Positions 1-7,580 of a stretch of 40,390 nt of DNA are shown in pieces. The stretch is from an uncultured Bacteroidales bacterium (GTDB taxonomy: Bacteria; Bacteroidota; Bacteroidia; Bacteroidales; P3), in NCBI GenBank assembly GCA_937915785.1, contig CALGGY010000003.1, positions 1-40,390 of the forward strand. The letters are read 5' to 3'. Position numbers and translations under genes: made by a program. Below the pieces are notes generated by a model. That model searched no databases. It saw nothing but the letters and a program-made list of their open reading frames with translations, and had not been told where the DNA came from. Numbering within the stretch: position 1 is the stretch's first letter; every line of letters starts with the position of its first letter.

Positions 1-116
1 CAACATTCTCTGTCTATTCACAAAAATCTCCCAAAATTATTTTGGACACTATTGGTATTTGCCGCATATTTCGCGGTGAATATTTTTTTGTGTTATCCGC
101 ATAAAAACAGAAAGAT

Positions 117-278
117 ATGTATTTGTGGGAAAAAGAGGATTGGCCCAATTTTGTGTGGGACAGTCGTAAAATCGACGAAGTGCTGATTCCGTTGAGACAT
201 CGGCAGGGACGCTTGCTGGGCATGGCCGAAACACTTGGCTTTGATGTGAAAAGTCGGGGTAATTTAAATTTGATGTGA
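117..278 (+). pseudogene. Fic family protein (DUF4172 N-terminus), truncated by IS
   Basis: An ATG at 117 opens a frame starting MYLWEKEDWPNFVWD and continuing through LRHRQGRLLGMAETLGFDVK, which matches the conserved N-terminal DUF4172 segment of bacterial Fic proteins (AMP-transferase-type enzymes that modify target proteins). The frame runs about 45 residues before entering the end of the adjacent insertion sequence, where it meets TGA at 276-278. Full Fic proteins of this type are about 350-380 residues, so the whole catalytic Fic domain (HPFxxGNG) is missing. No continuation is visible on the far side of the IS (1735-1780), so insertion was followed by deletion or rearrangement. Family assignment rests on the short N-terminal motif only. 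Confidence 0.6.
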
Positions 279-282
279 TATG

Positions 283-1332
283 CTATAAAAAGTTGGCCAC
301 ACGGTAGAGGAAGAAATCGAGGTCTCGTGAGCCACGGTTCTTGATGATGGCGATTTGAATCTTGGCGTTGATGCTTTCGGCGATGGCGTTGGTGCGTAAT
401 CCGTCGAAATAGTTGAGGACATAGTCGCGGTTGGATTCTATCATGGCGCAGAATTTGTTGAACAGAGTCTGTTTGAGTTCTTTGGCGTGCTTGAGCCATA
501 GCGAGAGTTGCCAGTCCTTGAGGCACTTGTCCGCGTCTGGGGCTGGTGAATACTATTTGCGGAATTGTATGTGCAGTTCGTAGGCGTTGCCGAGGTTTGG
601 GAAGTGGTGAAAGAGGAGCTGAGCCCTGCGTCGCTGGCTGTCGCTCCAGTCCTGCGGCGACTTGTAAAGAAGATAGCGGCAGCGGTGCAGCATCTCGGCC
701 CGGGTCTCGCCGTTTTGGAGTGTGGGCACGCGGTATTTCTTCCTCATCGGCATTCTCTCTCCCACGGGTTTTGCGGCGTTGGCCTTGTATTTCTCGGCAT
801 AGTCCTTTGCGGCTTTCTTTTCCTGCCTCTCGGCGTCTTTCTTCAGCCTCACGCGGTAGTCCTGCAGCGCCTTGGTCGAGTGCATCACAACATGGAACTT
901 GTCTGCTGTCTGAATGGCTTTCGGGAATGCCATCGAGCATACCGACTCGAAGGTCGTGGAAAGGTATCGGGTGACGGTCTTGACGCGGTCGAGCGTCTCG
1001 CATCCGAAGCGCAGCAAGACCACGACCAGTGTCGGGTAGTCCAGGCTGCGGCACATCATCGCTATCCTGCCGGTGTCGGCATTGGTGAGGACGGTGTGGA
1101 ACTCCTGCTTGATGTACTTCTCGTCCACAGCCATGTTCTCGCCAACATCTTCCGGACGGAACACCGGCACCCCTATCGTGCCTCCGCTCCCGCACACCGT
1201 TGGCGTCTTGAAGTCCCTTCCGTGAAGCTCCTCCCGCACCTGTGGCGAGTCTATCTTCAGTATGCAGTTGCGCACCCAATGCCGCAGCGTGTCGCCTATC
1301 ACCTTGAGGTCAAACGGGTCTTTTGCCGTCAA
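283..1332 (-). pseudogene. ISL3/ISAon1-like transposase, interrupted by an amber codon
   Basis: The frame starts at a TTG (1332) and encodes the DDE transposase body. The first Asp lies in MAVDEKYI and the second in TADKFHVVMH. A TAG at 553-555 then stops it after 259 residues. The same frame continues uninterrupted for about 90 codons (552-286), including the characteristic LRTNAIAESINAKIQ block carrying the expected third catalytic Glu, and ends at TAG 283-285. Full length would be about 349 residues, normal for the family. Because the catalytic Glu lies after the amber codon, the 259-residue product should be inactive unless the codon is suppressed. The stop may be a single point change from a sense codon such as CAG or TAT-like. 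Confidence 0.7.
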
Positions 1333-1696
1333 TCTCTTTTAAAAAAGAAGCGAACTGTCGTGTCGCTTTGCACCCATCCTCCGTGTACGAGTACTGGTTG
1401 TAGTAGCACCGGCTGCGGTCCGCCTTGCTCACCCAGCGCCGCCGCCTCAGACGTATCGTGCACCGCTTCATGCCTGACGGGTAGTGATCCATGTCCTTCG
1501 GGCGCATGTAACCGTCCTTCAGCAGCTCCTCTCCGGCCTCCGGACGGCGGCTCTCTTTCTCCACCATGTGGAACACACGCTCGTCCTCCAGCTCCTCTAT
1601 CCGCTCTATTTCAAAGTCATCAAGTATCTCATCGGGTATCACTATACCCAGTATCTGTTGTATTAGCTTGTCATCCATTTCGCGTTTTTTCAACAT
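1310..1696 (-). CDS. ISAon1-type transposase N-terminal region protein
   Basis: This 128-residue protein is the first of two transposase reading frames. It resembles the separate N-terminal region protein of ISAon1/ISL3-type elements in Bacteroidota: an acidic start (residues ~5-45), a basic RLRRRRW stretch around residue 85, and a C-terminal EDGCKATRQFASFLKEI segment normally found just before the DDE catalytic frame. It overlaps the downstream frame by 23 bp and that frame is +1 relative to it. The downstream frame has a TAA immediately upstream of its TTG, so expression is probably by re-initiation rather than simple -1 slippage. The role would be DNA binding at the IS ends; this is inferred from family position. 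Confidence 0.65.
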   Translation of the reverse strand: MLKKREMDDKLIQQILGIVIPDEILDDFEIERIEELEDERVFHMVEKESRRPEAGEELLKDGYMRPKDMDHYPSGMKRCTIRLRRRRWVSKADRSRCYYNQYSYTEDGCKATRQFASFLKEIDGKRPV

Positions 1697-1780
1697 TAAC
1701 GCTTTGGGACCGTTTTTAGTGCCGTATCACATCACTTTTCAAATATCCCTATTAACGGTTTCGCTAATATGAAGAGAGCA

Positions 1781-1851
1781 CTTACAAGAAATACTCCACC
1801 CCGCTCTCGAAAATCAGCTGGTCTTGGTTGCCGGTGATGTTGAGTGCGGTG
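1781..1851 (-). repeat. Distal copy of purL 3' end (71-bp direct repeat)
   Basis: These 71 bp repeat the last codons and stop codon of purL, found again at 3730-3800 in the same orientation. They match at 68 of 71 positions. Read on the minus strand this copy still encodes ALNITGNQDQLIFESGVEY followed by Phe-Leu-stop. All three differences (GAG/GAA, GGG/GGA, GAG/GAA) are synonymous third positions. It sits directly downstream of the restriction endonuclease gene and marks the far boundary of the RM cassette. Confidence 0.95.
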
Positions 1852-1858
1852 TTAGAGG

Positions 1859-2449
1859 TTATTTTATCAAATTACCCTGAACTATATCAATCTTTGTTGA
1901 TGTTGTAAAATTTATGCTTTTTAATTGTGTGATTAAGTTATTGATATCGTTTGAATTGCAGTCGATTATCTCGTCCAAGCCGATAATGTCCCCACTTAAT
2001 ATTTTTGCCTTTTGCACATTGGCTTCTGTTGAGTCCATTGTCAGTAAGTAGCATTTCGATTTGCGGTGAACATATTTCAAAGCTATTGCTTCCAAATCAG
2101 CTTGTTTATAGCGTTCTCTCAAGCTTGTTTTTAGTGATAGACTTACAGGTGTGGATTGGCAGTATAGCAAGGTGTCGAATTTTACGTTTGGAACAAAAGC
2201 AACTTTTGCCTGTGTATAAAAAGGTGTTATTTTTTCGCGGTATAGTAAAGTGTAAATGATATATTCAAAGATGTTGCCATAAAGTGTTGGTTTCCCAGCC
2301 TTGGTTAATGCTTTCCAATATTTGCCAACGTACTCCAGAGGAGTGTTGTAATTGACAGTCATAAATGTGTGGTTGGGAATTAAGCTGTCAAAAAGTCTTG
2401 TAGTTGCCGACTCATTTTTTGATATTCCCTTATTTGTTAATTCGCTCAT
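1859..2449 (-). CDS. Putative type II restriction endonuclease
   Basis: A 196-residue protein encoded directly after, and overlapping by 20 bp, an m5C DNA methyltransferase gene; this pairing is the main evidence. The centre of the protein has D92 (in KFDTLL), then S105-L-K107 followed 13 residues later by E120. The (S/T)XK-X12-E spacing is the permuted PD-(D/E)XK signature described for Cfr10I/NgoMIV/EcoRII-type enzymes, although the preceding Asp is closer here than the usual 46-55 residues. The KTSLRERYKQADLEA stretch is basic and probably part of the active-site helix. It would cut unmethylated DNA at the sequence protected by the partner methylase. Recognition site unknown. Like the methylase, it is more AT-rich than purL next door, consistent with transfer. 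Confidence 0.75.
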   Translation of the reverse strand: MSELTNKGISKNESATTRLFDSLIPNHTFMTVNYNTPLEYVGKYWKALTKAGKPTLYGNIFEYIIYTLLYREKITPFYTQAKVAFVPNVKFDTLLYCQSTPVSLSLKTSLRERYKQADLEAIALKYVHRKSKCYLLTMDSTEANVQKAKILSGDIIGLDEIIDCNSNDINNLITQLKSINFTTSTKIDIVQGNLIK

Positions 2450-3671
2450 AAGGTTTGTGCTTCTGGAGTTTTATTCTTTTAATTATTTGTTCTGCTGTTG
2501 CTTGTATTGCAGGTACGGCTACAGAGTTGCCAAATTGTTTGTAGGCAGAGGCGTCTGATACGGCAATGATGAAAGAATCGGGAAACCCCTGTAATCTCGC
2601 CCATTCTCTTGGTGTCATTCTTCGCCAACCGTCACGATTTACTTCCCCTTTAATTTTCGTGACGGGAGTGAAGTCGGTTAATCGCTTGTCTATCACAATG
2701 TTGCGTTCGCGCCCCATTCCGCCAACAACAATCGCATTGGCTACTCCATCATCTGGGATAATTTCAAAACCGAAACCATTGCCTTTGCTTTCGTGTCTTT
2801 TTTTGTGGTTGTATAAGGTTTGCTGATATTGGGTTGAAAGATAGTATTTTACTGAAACTTCTTGTTTTTCTCTGATGTCAATAAAACGTTTGCTTGTGTC
2901 AGTTGGTTGTGGATAAGTGAAATCTTTGACATTTTGGTCTTTTCTGAATCCAACTATATATATTCTTTCTCTATGTTGTGGTACACCAAAATTCATGGCA
3001 TTTACAATCTCGGGGTCAGGAACAAAATAATCCAAGTCGTTCCGCAATACATTTAGTATGGTCTCCAATGTTCTACCCTTGTCATGAATTTTCAATCCTT
3101 TTACATTTTCCAAGAAAAAAGCTTTTGGACGTTTCCGTTTTATTATTTCCGCAACATCAAAAAAAAGTGTGCCTCGCGTTTCTTCAAATCCTTTTTTCTT
3201 TCCAGCTAAAGAAAAAGCTTGGCATGGAAAACCTGCACAAAGGATGTCGAAATCATCAGGAATGAATTGTTTTGTCGTCTCTTTTGTGATGTCGCCAAAT
3301 GGTACTTCACCAAAGTTTGCAAGATATGTTTTTTGCGATTGAAGGTCCCATTCAGACGAATATACACATTTTCCTCCAAGATTTTGCATGGCGATTCTGA
3401 ATCCTCCAATGCCAGCAAATAAATCTATAAAGGTGAATTTGTGGTTTTCGGGAGCGGGAAAAGGAACTGAAAGCAATTCGGGGAAAAGGTCAAACTGAAA
3501 TGAATGGTCGTTGGCAATCCAATTTTCAGAATTTGCTTCTTTGTTATTTAATAATGTCGAAGCTGCATTTTCAAAAGGTTTGGCAAAGGAAGTGCGCTCA
3601 TTATGTATGTAATGAGACACAATTGCCGATTCGTTGTTCAGTTCTATTTTGAATGCGGGTTTGTTTAACAT
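2430..3671 (-). CDS. DNA (cytosine-5)-methyltransferase, type II RM system
   Basis: This 413-residue enzyme transfers a methyl group from S-adenosylmethionine to C5 of cytosine in a specific DNA site. The canonical motifs are in order: motif I FIDLFAGIGGF (~81-91), motif IV GFPCQ with catalytic C150, motif VI FLENV (~186-190), motif VIII QHRERIYIVGFR (~230), then a short target-recognition region, motif IX ARLQGFPDSF and motif X YKQFGNSVAVP. About 78 residues precede motif I, a longer N-terminal extension than in M.HhaI-type enzymes. The downstream nuclease gene starts inside its last codons, so translation is probably coupled. No -7 box is obvious upstream. The TRD does not let me name the target site. 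Confidence 0.95.
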   Translation of the reverse strand: MLNKPAFKIELNNESAIVSHYIHNERTSFAKPFENAASTLLNNKEANSENWIANDHSFQFDLFPELLSVPFPAPENHKFTFIDLFAGIGGFRIAMQNLGGKCVYSSEWDLQSQKTYLANFGEVPFGDITKETTKQFIPDDFDILCAGFPCQAFSLAGKKKGFEETRGTLFFDVAEIIKRKRPKAFFLENVKGLKIHDKGRTLETILNVLRNDLDYFVPDPEIVNAMNFGVPQHRERIYIVGFRKDQNVKDFTYPQPTDTSKRFIDIREKQEVSVKYYLSTQYQQTLYNHKKRHESKGNGFGFEIIPDDGVANAIVVGGMGRERNIVIDKRLTDFTPVTKIKGEVNRDGWRRMTPREWARLQGFPDSFIIAVSDASAYKQFGNSVAVPAIQATAEQIIKRIKLQKHKPYERINK

Positions 3672-3708
3672 TGCAATGACCTTAGTATATTCCTGATTAT
3701 TGATTTAA

Positions 3709-3729
3709 CTCCTAACTCCGAATTTCTAA
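3709..3729. other. Low-complexity spacer tract next to the purL repeat
   Basis: The sequence taactcctaactccgaattt is an imperfect tandem of ~7-mers. Related tracts occur at 16558-16595 (reverse orientation) and 24375-24410. Such AACTCC/ATTACTC-like tracts are recurrent intergenic filler here. Function unknown. Confidence 0.4.
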
Positions 3730-3800
3730 CTTACAAGAAATATTCCACTCCGCTTTCGAAAATCAGCTGGTCTTGGTTGCCGGTGATGTTGAGTGCGGTG
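3730..3800 (-). repeat. Proximal copy of purL 3' end (71-bp direct repeat)
   Basis: This is the in-frame 3' terminus of the intact purL gene and the partner of the copy at 1781-1851 (68 of 71 identical). Together the two copies bracket the 1.9-kb restriction-modification cassette at 1852-3729. Confidence 0.95.
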
Positions 3801-6800
3801 TCGGCGCAGCGGCGTTCGGAGTGCGCCATTTTGCCCAGCACGCGTCCGTCGGGACTGGTGATGCCTTCTATGGCCAAGTACGAGCCGTTCATGTTGAAGT
3901 CCTCGTTCATAGTGGGATTGCCGTGCAAATCCACGTACTGCGTGGCTACCTGCCCGTTGGCGAACAGCTTTTCGAGCCATTCGGCAGGAGCTACAAAACG
4001 TCCTTCGCCGTGCGAGATGGGAACCACGTAAGTGCCGCCCAGTGTGGCTTTGCAGAGCCATGGCGAGAGGTTCGAAACCACCTTGGTGTAAGCCATTTTC
4101 GACTGGTGGCGGCCAATGGTGTTCATGGTCAGTGTGGGAGAGCCGGCGGTTTGCGGACGGATGTCGCCGTAAGGCACAAGACCCAGTTTTACAAGGGCTT
4201 GGTAACCGTTGCAGATGCCCAGCATAAGGCCGTCGCGATGGTTTAGGAGCTCCATCACGGCATCGGTGATTTTTGGGTTGCGGAACACCGAGGTGATGAA
4301 CTTGCCGGAGCCGTCGGGCTCGTCGCCGGCCGAAAAACCGCCTGGTATCATTATCATCTGTGCGCCGCGAATGGCAGTGGCGAATTTCTCCACCGACTGA
4401 CGTATGTTGCTGGCGTTCATGTTATTGAAAACAATCGTTTCCACATCTGCGCCGGCTCTCATGAAAGCCTTGGCGGAATCGTACTCGCAGTTGGTGCCGG
4501 GGAATACCGGTATAAATACTTTGGGACGTGCCACCTTGTGCTTGCAGATGTATATGTTCTTGGCATCGAATACCGGTGTGTCGATGGCTTTTTCGGGGGC
4601 TTTGGTGGAAGTGGGGAACACGCCTTCCAGAGTCTTTGTCCAAGCCTCAAGTGCCACGTTGATAAGTACTTGGTCGCCGTTGTATTCGAAACTCTCGCTG
4701 TTGGTGGTGTGGCCTATTGTGGTGTGGCGGAAAGGCAGCTGTTCGGGGTGCTCCGTTTCCACAACGATGTAGCCGTAGTTTTTGGCGGTAAGTGCGTTAA
4801 AAGGCATGCTGTCGTCAATTTTTACACCAATTCTGTTGCCGAAGGCCATTTTGCTCACAGCTTCGATTATGCCTCCGTAGCCTATGGCCCAGGCCGACAG
4901 CACTTTTTTGTCGCTAATGGCTTGATACAAAAGCGAGTATTGCTCCAGCACATCTTCGTAGTCGGGTATGCCGAAAGTGTTCTTTTTGATGTCGAGCAAA
5001 ACAAGTTTGCTGCCGTGCTTTTTCAGTTCGGGGCTTACCACGTGGTTGATGTTGCCCACGCAGATGGCAAACGAAACCAGGGTAGGTGGCACGTCGATGT
5101 CGTTGAACGTGCCCGACATGCTGTCCTTGCCGCCGATGGCCGGGAGCGAGAGTCCCATCTGAGCGTCGTAGGCTCCGAGCAGTGCTGCGAAAGGCTGTCC
5201 CCAGCGGTAGGGGTCGTTGCCCAATTTTTTGAAATATTCTTGGAAAGTAAGACGTATGCCCGATACGTCGCCGCCGGCAGCGGCAATTTTAGCCACCGAG
5301 CTAATTACTGCGTACACGGCGCCGTGGTAGGGGCTCCATGTGGAGAGGAATGGGTCGAAACCGTAGCTCATAAACGACACTGCGGGGGTTTCGCCTTTCA
5401 GCACGGGAATTTTTGCCACCATGCTTTGTGTGGGGGTCATCTGTGTTTTTCCGCCGAAAGGCATCAGCACTGTGCCGGCACCTATCGAGCTGTCGAACAT
5501 CTCTATCAGTCCTTTTTGCGAGCAAACGTTGAGGTCGGCGAGGGTTTTGAGCCATGTGGTGCGTAGGTCATCGGCGTTGGTGTTGCTGTCGAGGTAGCTG
5601 TGTTTGTCGTCGGGCATGGAAACGCTGATGTCGGTTTCCTGATGGGCGCCGTTGGTGTTGATGAAAGCGCGCGACAGGTTTACAATCTCTTTTCCGCGCC
5701 AAGTGAGTATCATGCGTGGGTTTTCGGTAACGGTGGCCACAATTGTGGCTTCGAGGTTCTCCTCTTCGGCGTAGGCCAGCATCTGGTCCACGTCTTTGGG
5801 GTCCACCACTATTGCCATACGCTCCTGCGATTCGCTGATTGCCAGTTCGGTGCCGTCGAGGCCAGCGTATTTCTTGGGCACTTTGTCCAGATTGATAAGC
5901 AGACCGTCGGCCAGTTCGCCAATGGCCACAGATACGCCGCCGGCGCCGAAGTCGTTGCATTTTTTGATGAGCGATGCCACTTCCTCGCGTCGGAACATGC
6001 GTTGTATTTTACGTTCGGTTGGTGGATTGCCTTTCTGCACTTCGGCTCCGCAGGTGGTTAGCGATTTGGTGGTGTGGCTTTTGGAGGCTCCGGTAGCACC
6101 GCCGATGCCGTCGCGGCCTGTGCGTCCGCCGAGCAGGATTATCACATCGCCGGGGTCGGAGGTCATGCGTTTCACACAACGGCGCGGGGCGGCGGCAACC
6201 ACGGCGCCAATTTCCATGCGTTTGGCCACGTAGTTGGGGTGGTAAATCTCGTTCACTATTCCGGTGGCAAGTCCTATTTGGTTGCCATACGAGCTGTAGC
6301 CCTGTGCGGCGGTGGTAACTATCTTGCGCTGAGGCAGTTTTCCCGAAAGGGTTTCGCTGAGGGGCTTGGTGGGGTCGGCGGCGCCGGTAACGCGCATGGC
6401 CTGATACACGTAGGTGCGTCCCGAAAGGGGGTCGCGGATACATCCGCCAAGGCAGGTGGCGGCTCCGCCGAAAGGCTCTATCTCGGTGGGGTGGTTGTGG
6501 GTCTCGTTTTTGAAATTCCCCAGCCACTCCTCTATTTTTCCGTCCACTTCGATGGGAACCACTATGCTGCAGGCGTTTATCTCGTCGCTAACCTCTTGAT
6601 CCTCAAGCTTTCCGGCTTTGCGTATGCGCTTGGCGGCAAGGGTGCCGATATCCATAAGCGACACGTATTTGTCCGTGCGTCCGGCGTACTGCTTGCGATG
6701 GTCGGCAAGGTAGCGGTTGAAGGCGTTTTCGATAAGCGGGCGGTAGTATCCGTCGTCGAAGGTGATGTTTTTCAGTTCGGTGGCAAAGGTGGTGTGGCGG

Positions 6801-7474
6801 CAGTGGTCGCTCCAGTAGGTGTCCAGCACGCGGATTTCGGTCATGGTGGGGTTGCGGTGCTCCTCGCCGTGGAAATAGTTCTGTATGTGGCGGAAATCGT
6901 TGAAAGTCATTGCCAGACCGAGCCTGTCGTAAAGCTGGCGCAGGTCGGGTTCGGCCATGTCCTTAAAACCGTCGATAATGGCCACGTCGGCGGGCTCGTC
7001 GAAATGGGTTACAAGGGTTTCGGGTTTCTGCTCGTCGGTAAGGCGGCTGTCCACGGGGTTTATGCAGTGTTTGATGATGGATTGTTTCTGCTCGTCTGTA
7101 AGAGCGCCCGAAATCACGTAGGTGGTTGCCGATTTTATTACCGGCTCTTCGTTTTCGTTGAGGAGTTTCACGCATTGCTCGGCGGAGTCGGCGCGCTGGT
7201 CGAATTGTCCGGGCAGGTATTCCACGGAGAAATGGAAGTCGTTGTCGTTCAATGGGAACGTTTCTTCGTAAACATCATCTACGGGCGGTTCCGAAAAAAC
7301 GGTGATTTTGGCGTTCTGGTAGGTGGCGTCGGACACGTTTTCGATGTCGTAGCGTATCAGTACACGCGCTTTTGTGGCCTCTATGCCCAGATAGTTTTTC
7401 AGTTCGTCGAAAAGTTCGTTTGCTTTAACGGCGTAGTCGGATTTTTTTTCTACGTAAATGCGCCTTACTTTCAT
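3731..7474 (-). CDS. purL: Phosphoribosylformylglycinamidine synthase (long form)
   Basis: PurL converts FGAR, glutamine and ATP to FGAM, the fourth step of purine synthesis. At 1247 residues it is the large single-chain form, with N-terminal, AIRS-like synthetase and C-terminal glutaminase domains. Visible landmarks are the NFKNETHNHPTEIEPFGGAAT block (~325-345), GGKDSMSG in the second synthetase half, and the class I amidotransferase triad: C1088 in LGICNGYQ, H1155 and E1157 in SHGEGRF. Length is typical for Bacteroidales. A TATATTTG -7 box lies 67 bp upstream. The gene is intact although a restriction-modification cassette abuts its stop codon and a second copy of its last 71 bp lies beyond that cassette. 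Confidence 0.97.
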   Translation of the reverse strand: MKVRRIYVEKKSDYAVKANELFDELKNYLGIEATKARVLIRYDIENVSDATYQNAKITVFSEPPVDDVYEETFPLNDNDFHFSVEYLPGQFDQRADSAEQCVKLLNENEEPVIKSATTYVISGALTDEQKQSIIKHCINPVDSRLTDEQKPETLVTHFDEPADVAIIDGFKDMAEPDLRQLYDRLGLAMTFNDFRHIQNYFHGEEHRNPTMTEIRVLDTYWSDHCRHTTFATELKNITFDDGYYRPLIENAFNRYLADHRKQYAGRTDKYVSLMDIGTLAAKRIRKAGKLEDQEVSDEINACSIVVPIEVDGKIEEWLGNFKNETHNHPTEIEPFGGAATCLGGCIRDPLSGRTYVYQAMRVTGAADPTKPLSETLSGKLPQRKIVTTAAQGYSSYGNQIGLATGIVNEIYHPNYVAKRMEIGAVVAAAPRRCVKRMTSDPGDVIILLGGRTGRDGIGGATGASKSHTTKSLTTCGAEVQKGNPPTERKIQRMFRREEVASLIKKCNDFGAGGVSVAIGELADGLLINLDKVPKKYAGLDGTELAISESQERMAIVVDPKDVDQMLAYAEEENLEATIVATVTENPRMILTWRGKEIVNLSRAFINTNGAHQETDISVSMPDDKHSYLDSNTNADDLRTTWLKTLADLNVCSQKGLIEMFDSSIGAGTVLMPFGGKTQMTPTQSMVAKIPVLKGETPAVSFMSYGFDPFLSTWSPYHGAVYAVISSVAKIAAAGGDVSGIRLTFQEYFKKLGNDPYRWGQPFAALLGAYDAQMGLSLPAIGGKDSMSGTFNDIDVPPTLVSFAICVGNINHVVSPELKKHGSKLVLLDIKKNTFGIPDYEDVLEQYSLLYQAISDKKVLSAWAIGYGGIIEAVSKMAFGNRIGVKIDDSMPFNALTAKNYGYIVVETEHPEQLPFRHTTIGHTTNSESFEYNGDQVLINVALEAWTKTLEGVFPTSTKAPEKAIDTPVFDAKNIYICKHKVARPKVFIPVFPGTNCEYDSAKAFMRAGADVETIVFNNMNASNIRQSVEKFATAIRGAQMIMIPGGFSAGDEPDGSGKFITSVFRNPKITDAVMELLNHRDGLMLGICNGYQALVKLGLVPYGDIRPQTAGSPTLTMNTIGRHQSKMAYTKVVSNLSPWLCKATLGGTYVVPISHGEGRFVAPAEWLEKLFANGQVATQYVDLHGNPTMNEDFNMNGSYLAIEGITSPDGRVLGKMAHSERRCADTALNITGNQDQLIFESGVEYFL

Positions 7475-7541
7475 TGCGGAATTGTGTTTATTTTGATGAT
7501 TAACAGTTGTTTACTAATGCAATGGCATGGTTTTGCCACAA

Positions 7542-7549
7542 CAAATATA
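7542..7549 (-). promoter_or_regulatory. Predicted -7 box for purL
   Basis: TATATTTG on the minus strand fits the Bacteroidota TAnnTTTG consensus and lies 67 bp upstream of the purL ATG. No clear TTTG -33 element is seen. Confidence 0.5.
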
Positions 7550-7580
7550 CGATTTTTTTTGCAGATTTCGGAGCTCTGTT

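Larger units (their letters stand above)
271..1734 (-). mobile_element. ISL3/ISAon1-like insertion sequence
   Basis: A two-gene transposase unit on the minus strand lies between inverted copies of TGATGTGATA: 271-280 on the plus strand, and 1725-1734 as its reverse complement. A few further bases match inside the ends (ATGCTATAAAAAG versus ACGGCACTAAAAA). I treat these as the terminal inverted repeats, giving about 1.46 kb. No clear 8-bp target duplication is seen outside them. The left end sits inside a Fic gene remnant; the right end is 46 bp from the duplicated purL 3' end. Exact ends are an inference. Confidence 0.6.

Noticed and set aside
14..1279. 421-codon minus-strand open frame over the IS left half
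   Set aside because: It overlaps the recognisable transposase in another frame and has Arg/His/Pro-rich shadow composition.
4060..4080. GGTTCGAAACC, resembling a tRNA T-arm
   Set aside because: It lies inside the purL coding sequence and no acceptor or anticodon arms can be drawn around it.
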